From Arthrobacter tumbae (GTDB lineage Bacteria; Actinomycetota; Actinomycetes; Actinomycetales; Micrococcaceae): 64,000 bases of DNA. Of this stretch, positions 36,839 through 45,391 are shown one piece after another (the stretch's first letter is position 1; the number at the start of each line of letters is the position of its first letter). Under the pieces are notes generated by a model that was not told the DNA's origin, ran no database searches, and saw only the letters and a program-made list of their open reading frames with translations. The stretch is from NCBI RefSeq assembly GCF_016907495.1, contig NZ_JAFBCC010000001.1, positions 1,302,001-1,366,000 on the forward strand, given 5' to 3'. The position numbers were made by a program, and so were the translations under genes.

Positions 36839-37756
36839 TCAGCTCAGCACGCCCACCGGTGCATCGCGGTCACACCGCAGCACGCCGGTCTCTACCCACA
36901 GCCTCGCCCGGTGCACCTCCGACCGACGCAGCGCGCCCGCCTGCCCTTCGACGTCGTTGCTTCCGCCCCATTCGGGGTGCGTGAAGTAGAAGGCAACGGC
37001 TTCCTCACCGCAAACGACGACGTCGGCATGCCTGCCCACCTGCCGGTCCTCCGGATGCGTACCCGGCACGTCAAGGATCAAACCCTGCGCCGACCAGGAA
37101 ACGCCATCAGCGGACCGGTAGACGCGCTGACCGCGCCACTCGTCCACGATCATCCAGAAGAACCCGCCCAGCTCGAAGACGTTCGGCCCCTCATGGGGCG
37201 CACCGCCGATGACCTGCCCTTCGACGGTCCAGCTGTGCCCGTCGGCACTCACCGCAGCCCAGGTGGTGGAGCCGTCCGCCTCGTCCTTGTACCAGAGCCG
37301 CTGCAGCCCGTCGGGGGTTCGGGCCACGGCGGCATCGATCACGTAGTCCGAACTCAGTTCCAGGAATCCACGGTGCTCCCAGGACTCAAGGTCATCGCTG
37401 ACCAGATACGCGATGCGACGCTCATGCCCGGCCCATGTCGAGGGCATACCCCGGATCCAGGTGAGGTACATGGAGTATCGAGTGCCGTCCCACACCACTT
37501 CCGGTGCCCAGTGAGTGTTCGGGCCGTGCTCCCCTGCCGGATCGAGACCGTCGACCACACCGCGGTGAAGCCAGCGTGCGCCGTCGTCGGACACTGCCAC
37601 ACCGATCCGACTGCCGTGCACCCACTCAACGCCCGGGCCCTGATCGGCGGGGCGCCGCTGGGTGTAGAACATCCACCACAGCTTGGTCTGTTCGTTGCGA
37701 ATGACGGCGGGGTCAGTCGGCCCGCCGAGCGGGTCAGCGAGCAGCGGCGCACTCAC
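36839..37756 (-). CDS. GH43-like five-bladed beta-propeller glycosidase
   Basis: 305 aa, no signal peptide. The three acidic positions expected for GH43 are visible: Asp15 in GPTDPAVIRNE, Asp141 in DYVIDAAVARTPDG, and Glu189 in PHEGPNVFELGG. Blade motifs such as SDDLESWEHRG and SADGHSW recur. Likely a cytoplasmic arabinosidase, xylosidase or galactosidase trimming pectic oligosaccharides. Its GTG start overlaps the stop of the Gfo/Idh gene (GTGA). Last gene of the rhaM-Gfo/Idh-GH43-like operon. Confidence 0.8.
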   Translation of the reverse strand: MSAPLLADPLGGPTDPAVIRNEQTKLWWMFYTQRRPADQGPGVEWVHGSRIGVAVSDDGARWLHRGVVDGLDPAGEHGPNTHWAPEVVWDGTRYSMYLTWIRGMPSTWAGHERRIAYLVSDDLESWEHRGFLELSSDYVIDAAVARTPDGLQRLWYKDEADGSTTWAAVSADGHSWTVEGQVIGGAPHEGPNVFELGGFFWMIVDEWRGQRVYRSADGVSWSAQGLILDVPGTHPEDRQVGRHADVVVCGEEAVAFYFTHPEWGGSNDVEGQAGALRRSEVHRARLWVETGVLRCDRDAPVGVLS

Positions 37757-38841
37757 CGCCCGGGACGCAGATCCGTTACGGGAGAGCGCATGCTGCCGCG
37801 GAAATCAGGAGCGGCGATTTCCGCTCGCGCCACGGGCGTACCGCGCCCGGCGGACGCGTAGAGAGCGGCAACGATTTCGATCGCACGTGCAGGATCGGCC
37901 GCGACCGGCGGCACGTCGGCTCCTGTCAGCAAAGATGCGTAGACCTCGGACAGGAGCGCATCGTGCCCGCTCGGCACCTCGTTCGACGGCATCGCCCACG
38001 ACGCCGCACGCTCAGCGCTGATGTGGCGGGCAGGAGTCAGTTTCCAGCTTGCGTGGTTGTGGCCGTAGAGGTGCTCGAGCTCGATGGTTGCGTGTTCGGT
38101 ATCGATGCGGATCAGGCTCGATTCGCGCGGCGCGAGCACGGTGGTCATGACCGACGCGACCGCGCCGCTCTCGAAGACGACGACGCCGCAGGAGGTGTCC
38201 TCGGTTTCGACCTCCCGGTCGAGCCGGAACAGTTGGCCGGACGCCGACCCCCACTCGCCGAGCAGGTAGGACAGCAGGTCGATCTGATGGATGCCGTGGC
38301 TCAGCGTGGTGCCGCCGCCCTCCGACTCCCACGTTCCGCGCCACGGGACGTCGTAGTACTCGGATCCGCGGTACCAGTGTGTATGGCAGACGGCGGTCAG
38401 CGGCCTCCCGAGATCACCCGATTGCAGCAGGTTGCGGACATGAGTCGCCGCCGTGCCGGTGCGCTGCTGGAAGACGACGGCGAGCTGCCGGTCGGCGACA
38501 ACGGCCGCCGACTGCATGGCGTCCACTTCGGCGAGGGAAAGCGCAGGAGGCTTTTCGGCAATCACGTGAGCACCGACGTCGAACGCTGCCTTTGTCTGTT
38601 CCGCATGTCCGGCCGGCGGAGTGCAGATATGCACGACGTCGATAGCCTCCCTGGCCAGCAACTCCTCCAGCGTGCCGTACCCGACTGCGATGCCGTGGCG
38701 GGCGTTGAAGTCGTGGACCCGCTCCTCACTGGGGTCCGCCGAGGCAACCGCGGTGACGCCGGCGATTGCGGCGAGCGCCTCGGCATGGAGATGCGCCACG
38801 GCGCCGGTGCCGAGGATGGCGGCGCGAAGAGTGCGGGTCAT
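37753..38841 (-). CDS. Gfo/Idh/MocA-family oxidoreductase
   Basis: 362 aa NAD(P)-dependent sugar oxidoreductase. N-terminal Rossmann start LRAAILGTGAVAHLHAEAL; the EKPPALSLAEVDAM segment carries the catalytic Lys of the family EKP motif; EGGGTTLSHGIHQIDLLSYL carries the substrate-side His. It is a paralogue of the protein at 45392: both share WYR..YYDV.WRG.WE and GHGIHQ/SHGIHQ. Middle gene of the rhaM operon. Substrate unknown; a sugar or uronic-acid derivative from rhamnogalacturonan is the natural guess. Confidence 0.88.
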   Translation of the reverse strand: MTRTLRAAILGTGAVAHLHAEALAAIAGVTAVASADPSEERVHDFNARHGIAVGYGTLEELLAREAIDVVHICTPPAGHAEQTKAAFDVGAHVIAEKPPALSLAEVDAMQSAAVVADRQLAVVFQQRTGTAATHVRNLLQSGDLGRPLTAVCHTHWYRGSEYYDVPWRGTWESEGGGTTLSHGIHQIDLLSYLLGEWGSASGQLFRLDREVETEDTSCGVVVFESGAVASVMTTVLAPRESSLIRIDTEHATIELEHLYGHNHASWKLTPARHISAERAASWAMPSNEVPSGHDALLSEVYASLLTGADVPPVAADPARAIEIVAALYASAGRGTPVARAEIAAPDFRGSMRSPVTDLRPGR

Positions 38842-38919
38842 TGAAAGCTCCTTCCGAGCCAGGATCGCCGGTGCGTGGCACGTTCGTGGGGTCTTCCCGG
38901 CGAGCCTGCCATTTACCGG

Positions 38920-39279
38920 CTACTTTGCGGGCTGCTGATGGCCGACGTGGCCCTTGAGTTGGTCCTCGAGGTGAAAGACCTCTTCGATCTGGACGAACCC
39001 TTCGTCCGGTCGACCGTCGAGCTGCACGAAGAACTCGCCCATCTCGGCCTGCCAGCGGGCGTTGACGTCAATCTCGGCCATGGCGCGCTGGGCGGCCGCG
39101 AAGTCCTCCGACTCCACATAGCCGATCAGCAGTCCGTCGGGCCGAAGGAAAAGCGAGTAGTTGTTCCAGCCGGTGTCCTTGAGGGCGCGGAGCATGTCCG
39201 GCCAGACAGCCGCATGGCGCTCCTTGTACTCCTCGATGCGATCGGGCTTCACCTGCAGCTGGAAGCAGACGCGTTCCAT
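38920..39279 (-). CDS. rhaM: L-rhamnose mutarotase
   Basis: 119 aa, converting alpha and beta anomers of L-rhamnose. Tyr18 and His22 in EEYKERHAAVWPDM correspond to the active-site residues of E. coli RhaM, and the C-terminal FVQIEEVFHLEDQL is typical. GAGGAG precedes ATG 39279, and a TGAATCGTTTCA site lies 23 bases upstream. First gene of a three-gene operon with Gfo/Idh and GH43-like enzymes. Confidence 0.93.
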   Translation of the reverse strand: MERVCFQLQVKPDRIEEYKERHAAVWPDMLRALKDTGWNNYSLFLRPDGLLIGYVESEDFAAAQRAMAEIDVNARWQAEMGEFFVQLDGRPDEGFVQIEEVFHLEDQLKGHVGHQQPAK

Positions 39280-39301
39280 GGTTCTCCTCGTCGAGCGGAA
39301 G

Positions 39302-39313
39302 TGAATCGTTTCA
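39302..39313. promoter_or_regulatory. Candidate rhamnose operator upstream of rhaM
   Basis: TGAATCGTTTCA, a near-palindrome one pair away from the perfect TGAATCGATTCA upstream of rhaI (40581). Placed 23 bp before the rhaM start. Confidence 0.65.
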
Positions 39314-39378
39314 CGGCGATGCTACCACCGCGACCTATCGAGTGGCCCAACCTAATCGGAAAGTGGCCCGATCCCACT

Positions 39379-39442
39379 GAACTTTTGCGCACCTACGGTG
39401 ACTTGCCAGGCCGTTGAACCCACCGAACCCGCGCAAAAGTTC
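39379..39442. repeat. Hairpin repeat family 2, copy 3
   Basis: GAACTTTTGCGC (39379-39390) and GCGCAAAAGTTC (39431-39442) form a 12-bp perfect stem; CGGTG/CACCG lies inside. It begins 18 bases beyond the stop of the LacI gene, so it may terminate it. Confidence 0.8.
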
Positions 39443-39459
39443 CCAGAGGACGGGGTGGG

Positions 39460-40458
39460 CTAGAGGGTGCTCCCGCGGCTGACCAGCTCGGGCTGGAAGA
39501 TTACCTGGCGGCTCTCGGGCGAGGTTCGGTCAATCGCCTCAAGCAGGAGTTCGACGGCGGTGCGCCCCATCAGCTCCGTTGGCCGCCGCACTGTGGACAG
39601 GGGGACAACCGCTGACTGGGCGAAGTCGATGTCGTCATAGCCGATCAGCGCGAGGTCCTCGGGAATCCGCAACCCCCGAATGAGCAGTACAGCCTGCATG
39701 ACGCCGATAGCCAGGAGGTCGTTGGCGCAGAAGATGCCGTCCGGCAGGCCTTCCCTGCCGCGCTCCGCAAGGAGTTCACCCGCGGCCCGGCCCGCCAGCA
39801 CGGTCATCGCAGCAGCTTCCACAACCTCGAGCTCGGCATCCGGGTACTCCTCCACAGCCTGCTGCGCTCCGGTCAGACGGTCCGCGACCTGCTGGATATC
39901 GGTGGACGCACCGATGAACGCGATGCGCCGCCGTCCCCGCGTCAGCATGTGCTTCACGGCCATATAGCCGCCGGCGACATCGTCCACGGACACCGAACTC
40001 ACACGCCGCTGCGGATCCACCCGGTCTACGAGGACCACCGGCACGCCATGTGCACGCAGCTGCTCGAGCCGGGAATCGACGTTCCCCACCGGGGAAATCA
40101 GGACTCCTTTGACGCGCTGCTGCTCGAAGACATCGAGGTAGCGGCTTTCCCGGCCGGCGTCGTGCCCGCTGTCACCGAGCAGCACCGTGCTGTCCGACTC
40201 CGCTGCGCGGTCTTCGGCGGCGCGCGCCAGCGAGGAGAAGAACGGGTTGCTCACGTCGAGGACGATGAGCCCGATGGTGCGGCTGAGCCCGGCACGGAGC
40301 TGGCGGGCGGCGTCATTGCGCACGAAACCAAGCTCGGAAATGACACTGAGCACCCGTTCGCGGGTCTTTTCAGCCACGCGGTCCGGGTTGTTGAGCACGT
40401 TGGATACCGTGCCGACGGCAACCTGCGCCTGGTCGGCGACGTCCTTGATACTGACCAT
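39460..40458 (-). CDS. LacI-family regulator, probable rhamnose repressor
   Basis: 332 aa. HTH: MVSIKDVADQAQVAVGTVSN, VLNNPDRVAEKTRERV; effector domain with LIVLDVSNPFFSSLARAAED and FCANDLLAIGVMQAVL. Start at ATG 40458; an upstream ATG (40479) would add seven residues. It lies between rhaM and rhaI operons transcribed in opposite directions, and TGAATCGATTCA-type palindromes occur in front of both. This makes it the probable repressor of rhamnose use, released by rhamnose or a pathway intermediate. Confidence 0.9.
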   Translation of the reverse strand: MVSIKDVADQAQVAVGTVSNVLNNPDRVAEKTRERVLSVISELGFVRNDAARQLRAGLSRTIGLIVLDVSNPFFSSLARAAEDRAAESDSTVLLGDSGHDAGRESRYLDVFEQQRVKGVLISPVGNVDSRLEQLRAHGVPVVLVDRVDPQRRVSSVSVDDVAGGYMAVKHMLTRGRRRIAFIGASTDIQQVADRLTGAQQAVEEYPDAELEVVEAAAMTVLAGRAAGELLAERGREGLPDGIFCANDLLAIGVMQAVLLIRGLRIPEDLALIGYDDIDFAQSAVVPLSTVRRPTELMGRTAVELLLEAIDRTSPESRQVIFQPELVSRGSTL

Positions 40459-40538
40459 CCGGGCAGACCCTCGTTTCATGGAAGTGACGCAGCTGGAGGC
40501 AAGGGATGTCCGTAAATGTGCAGTCTTCACAAGAATGC

Positions 40539-40567
40539 TTGACACCACTTATCCCCAAGGATACCTT
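40539..40567 (+). promoter_or_regulatory. Candidate rha operon promoter
   Basis: TTGACA (40539-40544), 17-bp spacer, TACCTT (40562-40567), upstream of rhaI. The operator begins 14 bp past the -10 box. Confidence 0.55.
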
Positions 40568-40580
40568 TGAAACGTGCTAA

Positions 40581-40604
40581 TGAATCGATTCAATATTCGA
40601 TTCA
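40581..40604. promoter_or_regulatory. Rhamnose operator region (perfect TGAATCGATTCA)
   Basis: The palindrome TGAATCGATTCA (40581-40592) is followed directly by ATATTCGATTCA, so inverted TGAATCGA/TCGATTCA halves also flank the whole 24 bp. It covers the likely transcription start of rhaI and lies in the promoter gap of the divergent LacI gene. Confidence 0.75.
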
Positions 40605-40711
40605 CCTCCTGACCGCCACCGCCGCCCCTTTCAGGCCCAGTGAAAAGTCAGTGCAAAACAACGACGATGCGCGCGGGCTTTGGAGCCGGCAGCTGTAGAT
40701 GGAGAGAAGTA

Positions 40712-41878
40712 ATGGTTGACCTGAGCCGCATAACGCCAACCCTGGAGAACCTCGCTATCGAGGTGCCGTCCTGGGCCTACGGCAATTCCGGAACCCGTTT
40801 CAAGGTGTTCCAGACTCCCGGTACCCCGCGCACTGTGCAGGAGAAGATCGCGGATGCCGCGAAGGTCAATGAACTGACCGGCCTCGCGCCCTCCGTTGCC
40901 CTGCACATCCCTTGGGACAAGGTGGAGAACTATGGCGAACTGTCCGAGTACGCGCGCGGCCTCGGCATCACGCTGGGCACTATCAACAGCAACACGTTCC
41001 AGGATGACATTTACAAGTTCGGCTCCCTCACCCACAGCGACGCCGCTGTTCGCAACAAGGCGCTGGACCACATGTTCGAGTGCATTGACGTCATGAACGT
41101 CACCGGCTCCCAGGACCTGAAGATCTGGCTGGCGGACGGCACTAACTACCCCGGCCAGGGCGACATGCGCTCACGCCAGGACTGGCTGCATGACTCCCTG
41201 CAAAAGGTTTACGAGCGCCTCGGCGAGGGCCAGCGCATGGTCCTTGAGTACAAATTCTTCGAACCGGCTTTCTACCATACGGACGTCCCCGACTGGGGAA
41301 CCTCCTACGCCCACACACTGGCCCTGGGAGAGAAGGCCATGGTCTGCCTCGACACCGGCCACCATGCCCCCGGCACCAATATCGAGTTCATCGTGGCGCA
41401 GCTGATCCGCCTCGGCAAGCTCGGATCGTTCGACTTCAATTCCCGCTTCTATGCCGATGATGACCTCATTGTCGGCGCAGCGGATCCGTTCCAGCTGTTC
41501 CGCATCATGTACGAGGTGGCCCGCGGCGGCGCACTCGATCCGGCCAGCAACGTGGCCCTCATGCTGGACCAGTGCCACAACCTCGAAGAGAAGATCCCCG
41601 GCCAGATCCGCTCCGTGCTGAACGTCCAGGAAATGACTGCCCGCGCGCTCCTCGTTGACCGCACCGCGCTGACCAAGGCGCAGGAAGCAGGCGACGTCCT
41701 CGGCGCGCACGCACTCTTCATGGACGCCTTCTACACCGACGTCCGGCCGGCACTCGCCGCGTGGCGTGAATCCCGCGGACTCCCCGCGGACCCGATGGCT
41801 GCCTACGCAGCCAGCGGCTACCAGGAAATAATCAACGCGGACCGCGAGGGCGGGCAGCAGGCAGGATGGGGCGCGTAA
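40712..41878 (+). CDS. rhaI: L-rhamnose isomerase
   Basis: 388 aa metal-dependent TIM-barrel isomerase of the Pseudomonas/actinobacterial RhaI type, converting L-rhamnose to L-rhamnulose. It has MVLEYKFFEPAFYHTDVPDW (metal-binding Glu), MVCLDTGHHAPGTNIEFIVA (Asp/His ligands) and FDFNSRFYADDDLI. Start at ATG 40712 after GGAGAGAAG; the frame open to 40640 has no homology. First gene of rhaI-rhaD-rhaB-Gfo/Idh-DUF6807-cupin. Confidence 0.94.
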   Translation: MVDLSRITPTLENLAIEVPSWAYGNSGTRFKVFQTPGTPRTVQEKIADAAKVNELTGLAPSVALHIPWDKVENYGELSEYARGLGITLGTINSNTFQDDIYKFGSLTHSDAAVRNKALDHMFECIDVMNVTGSQDLKIWLADGTNYPGQGDMRSRQDWLHDSLQKVYERLGEGQRMVLEYKFFEPAFYHTDVPDWGTSYAHTLALGEKAMVCLDTGHHAPGTNIEFIVAQLIRLGKLGSFDFNSRFYADDDLIVGAADPFQLFRIMYEVARGGALDPASNVALMLDQCHNLEEKIPGQIRSVLNVQEMTARALLVDRTALTKAQEAGDVLGAHALFMDAFYTDVRPALAAWRESRGLPADPMAAYAASGYQEIINADREGGQQAGWGA

Positions 41879-41880
41879 GC

Positions 41881-43917
41881 ATGAGTAATCAAACAGTTCA
41901 GGACCTCATCAACCGGTCCAACCGGCTAGGCGCGGATAAGCGCAACACGAACTACGCCGGCGGCAACACCTCGGCGAAGGGCAGCGACACCGACCCCGTC
42001 ACGGGTGAAAACGTTGAGCTGCTCTGGGTGAAGGGCTCCGGCGGTGACCTGGGCACCCTCAAGGAGCAGGGCCTGGCGGTACTTCGCCTCGACCGGCTCC
42101 GCGCACTCACCAACGTCTACCCCGGCCTTGACCGCGAAGACGAGATGGTCGCCGCGTTCGATTACACCCTCCACGGCAAGGGCGGCGCCGCCCCCTCGAT
42201 CGACACCGCCATGCACGGCCTCGTCGACGCCGCACACGTTGACCACCTCCACCCGGATTCCGGCATCGCGATCGCCACAGCGGTCGACGGCGAAGCCCTC
42301 ACCGAGAAGATCTTCGGCGACAGGGTGGTGTGGGTGCCCTGGCGACGCCCGGGCTTCCAGCTCGGCCTGGACATCGCCTCGATCAAGGCCGAGAACCCGC
42401 AGGCCGTCGGCACCATCCTCGGCGGACACGGCATCACCGCGTGGGGCGAAACCTCCGACGAGGCCGAGAACAACTCGCTGTGGATGATCGAAACCGCCGA
42501 GCGCTACCTCGCCGAGAACGGTGCCTCCAACCCCTTTGGTGAACCCCTCGACGGCTACGCCGCGCTCTCGCCTGAGGAGCGCCGCACGAAGGCCGCTGCC
42601 CTCGCGCCGGTGATCCGCGGCCTGGCCTCCACCGACCGGGCGCAGGTGGGGCACTTTACCGACGACGACGTCGTCCTGGACTTTTTGAGCGCGGCTGAAC
42701 ATCCGCGCCTGGCGGCTCTGGGCACCTCCTGCCCGGACCACTTCCTGCGCACCAAGGTCAAGCCACTGGTCTTGGACCTGCCCGCCGACGCCTCCATCGA
42801 AGATTCTGTCGCCCGGCTGAAGGAACTCCATAAGGAATACCGTTCGGACTACCAGGCGTACTATGAGCGCCACGCGGATGCGGATTCCCCAGCCATGCGC
42901 GGAGCGGACCCGGCGATTGTCCTGGTTCCCGGCGTCGGAATGTTCTCCTACGGGGTCAACAAGCAGACCGCACGCGTGGCCGGTGAGTTCTACATCAACG
43001 CAATCAACGTGATGCGCGGTGCTGAGGCGATCTCCACCTACGCCCCCATCGATGAGTCGGAGAAGTTCCGCATCGAGTACTGGGCGCTGGAAGAGGCCAA
43101 GCTCGCGCGGATGCCCAAGCCGAAGTCCCATGCCACGCGCATCGCGCTGGTGACCGGCGCCGCCTCGGGCATCGGCAAAGCCATCGCCACCCGCCTCGCA
43201 GCCGAAGGTGCGTGCGTGGTCATCGCCGACCTGAACCTCGAGAATGCCGAGAAGGTCGCCGAGGAACTCGGTGGCCCGGACGTCGCCGTCGGCATCCAGG
43301 CCGACGTCACTTCCCCCGAGCAGGTCCAGCAAGCGGTCGACGCCGCCGTCCTGGCCTTCGGCGGACTGGACCTCGTGGTCAACAACGCCGGGCTCTCGAT
43401 CTCCAAGCCGCTGCTCGAGACCTCCGAGAAGGACTGGGATCTGCAGCACAACGTGATGGCGAAGGGCTCGTTCCTTGTCTCCAAGGCCGCCGCGAAGGTC
43501 CTGATCGACCAGGAAATGGGCGGGGACATCATCTACATCTCCTCGAAGAACTCCGTTTTCGCCGGCCCGAACAACATCGCCTACTCGGCCACCAAAGCCG
43601 ACCAGGCCCACCAGGTGCGCCTGCTCGCCGCTGAACTCGGTGAGCACGGGGTCCGCGTCAACGGCATCAACCCCGACGGCGTGGTCCGCGGCTCCGGCAT
43701 CTTCGCCGGCGGCTGGGGAGCCAAGCGCGCCGCAGTCTACGGGGTGGACGAAGAGAAGCTCGGCGAGTACTACGCCCAGCGGACCCTCCTCAAGCGCGAG
43801 GTGCTGCCCGAGAACGTGGCGAACGCCGCCGTCGTGCTCACCTCCGCCGAGCTGTCCCACACCACCGGCCTGCACGTCCCGGTCGATGCCGGCGTCGCCG
43901 CCGCCTTCCTCCGCTAG
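41881..43917 (+). CDS. rhaD: Fused rhamnulose-1-phosphate aldolase / lactaldehyde dehydrogenase
   Basis: 678 aa. The N-terminal ~400 residues are a class II aldolase (NYAGGNTSAKG; Zn ligands in HVDHLHPDSG, His122 and His124) that splits L-rhamnulose-1-phosphate into DHAP and L-lactaldehyde. From ~420 it is a short-chain dehydrogenase (VTGAASGIGKAIATRL; NNAG; Tyr568 and Lys572 in AYSATKADQ) expected to oxidise the lactaldehyde. Start at ATG 41881, right after the rhaI stop. The fused form is common in actinobacteria and Bacillus. Confidence 0.94.
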   Translation: MSNQTVQDLINRSNRLGADKRNTNYAGGNTSAKGSDTDPVTGENVELLWVKGSGGDLGTLKEQGLAVLRLDRLRALTNVYPGLDREDEMVAAFDYTLHGKGGAAPSIDTAMHGLVDAAHVDHLHPDSGIAIATAVDGEALTEKIFGDRVVWVPWRRPGFQLGLDIASIKAENPQAVGTILGGHGITAWGETSDEAENNSLWMIETAERYLAENGASNPFGEPLDGYAALSPEERRTKAAALAPVIRGLASTDRAQVGHFTDDDVVLDFLSAAEHPRLAALGTSCPDHFLRTKVKPLVLDLPADASIEDSVARLKELHKEYRSDYQAYYERHADADSPAMRGADPAIVLVPGVGMFSYGVNKQTARVAGEFYINAINVMRGAEAISTYAPIDESEKFRIEYWALEEAKLARMPKPKSHATRIALVTGAASGIGKAIATRLAAEGACVVIADLNLENAEKVAEELGGPDVAVGIQADVTSPEQVQQAVDAAVLAFGGLDLVVNNAGLSISKPLLETSEKDWDLQHNVMAKGSFLVSKAAAKVLIDQEMGGDIIYISSKNSVFAGPNNIAYSATKADQAHQVRLLAAELGEHGVRVNGINPDGVVRGSGIFAGGWGAKRAAVYGVDEEKLGEYYAQRTLLKREVLPENVANAAVVLTSAELSHTTGLHVPVDAGVAAAFLR

Positions 43918-43926
43918 GTCCAGCCG

Positions 43927-45378
43927 ATGAGTCCGGAACCGGCTGTCTACGCAGCCGTCGATATCGGCGCCTCATCCGGCCGGGTCATTCTCGGCCGGAT
44001 GGGCGCCGACGGTCCCTCCCTCGAAGTTGTGCACCGCTTCCCCAACGGGGTGCAGGAACTCGACGGCGCCCTCCGCTGGAACATCGACGCCCTCTTCGAG
44101 GAGGTGCTGCTCGGCCTGACGCTGGCTGGGGAACGGGCGAAAGCCGCCGGCGAGCGGGTGGTCAGCATCGGCGTCGACACCTGGGCGGTGGACTACGGCC
44201 TAGTGAACGACGACGGCGCTCTCACCTCCCAGCCGCACAGCTACCGTGACCCGCGCACGGCTGGCGTGGTTGACAAAGTCCACGAAACCGTCCCCTTCGA
44301 GCGGCTCTACGAGACGACTGGCCTGCAGTTCCTCCCGTTCAATACGGTCTATCAACTGGCGGCCGAGCCGTCCCTTGAGAACGTCCAGGCGCTGCTGATC
44401 CCTGATCTGCTTGGCTTTTGGCTCACGGGCGAACGCCGCTGCGAGATCACGAACGCCTCGACCACCGGGCTGCTCGATGCGGCGACGGGCAACTTTTCGA
44501 GCCACCTCCTCGACGCCGTTGAGATACCCCGCAAAATCTTCCCGACCCTGATGGAACCGGGCGAAACCCTGGGCACGCTGCTGCCCTCCATCGCCGAGCG
44601 GACCGGGCTGGATCCTGAGACGAAAGTCGTCGCCGTCGGTTCCCACGACACAGCATCCGCCGTGGCAGCGGTGCCCGCGGGTGTAGCCAACTTCGCGTAC
44701 ATCTCTTCCGGCACCTGGTCTCTGGTGGGCGTGGAGCTGCCGGAGCCGATCCTCACCGAGGCTGGCCGCGCCGCAAACTTCACCAACGAACGCGGCGTCG
44801 ACGGCACCATCCGGTACCTGCGCAACTGCGGCGGGCTGTGGCTGCTGAGCGAGTGCCTGCGGAAATGGGGGCCGTCGGTGACGCTCGAGAACGTCCTTGC
44901 GGAAGCAGCTGCGCTGCCCGTCGGCGGCCCACGCATTGACGCCGATTCCGACGACTTCATCGCCCCCGACAACATGCCAAACCGCATCCGCGAGGCGGCA
45001 GGCTCCGCGCTTGAGTCTCCCGCCGCCGTCGTCCGCTGCATCCTGGACAGCCTCGCAGAGGTGTACGCGCGGACGCTGGCGCAGGCGGCCGAGCTCAGCG
45101 GTAAGCCGATCGACGTCGTACACATAGTCGGCGGTGGGTCACAGAACCGGTTGCTGTGCCAGCTCACCGCGGACGCCGCCGGGCTGCCCGTTCTTGCCGG
45201 TCCGGTGGAGGCCACCGCCCTTGGCAACGTGCTGGTTCAGATGCGTGCCGACGGCGCACTCGGGGCGGGCGCACTCGGCGCAGGTGCCACCCTTACCGAC
45301 ATCCGTGCCGCCGTTCGAAGCACGGCCCAGAGCCAGAGTTATGAACCCGCACGACAAACCGAAACAGCACTGACCTAG
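43927..45378 (+). CDS. rhaB: Rhamnulokinase
   Basis: 483 aa FGGY-family kinase phosphorylating L-rhamnulose at O1. N-terminal VDIGASSGRVILGRM (ATP/sugar fold start), SIGVDTWAVDYGLV, then FAYISSGTWSLVGVELPEP and HIVGGGSQNRLLCQLTADAA (second domain). Nine bases after the rhaD stop. The repeated GALGAGALGAGA segment near residue 455 is a small local duplication. Confidence 0.94.
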   Translation: MSPEPAVYAAVDIGASSGRVILGRMGADGPSLEVVHRFPNGVQELDGALRWNIDALFEEVLLGLTLAGERAKAAGERVVSIGVDTWAVDYGLVNDDGALTSQPHSYRDPRTAGVVDKVHETVPFERLYETTGLQFLPFNTVYQLAAEPSLENVQALLIPDLLGFWLTGERRCEITNASTTGLLDAATGNFSSHLLDAVEIPRKIFPTLMEPGETLGTLLPSIAERTGLDPETKVVAVGSHDTASAVAAVPAGVANFAYISSGTWSLVGVELPEPILTEAGRAANFTNERGVDGTIRYLRNCGGLWLLSECLRKWGPSVTLENVLAEAAALPVGGPRIDADSDDFIAPDNMPNRIREAAGSALESPAAVVRCILDSLAEVYARTLAQAAELSGKPIDVVHIVGGGSQNRLLCQLTADAAGLPVLAGPVEATALGNVLVQMRADGALGAGALGAGATLTDIRAAVRSTAQSQSYEPARQTETALT

Positions 45379-45391
45379 CAAAGGATTCGCA

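Noticed and set aside
41926..43875. 649-aa minus-strand open frame opposite rhaD
   Set aside because: Mirror of the fused aldolase/dehydrogenase; no start signal or protein-like motif.
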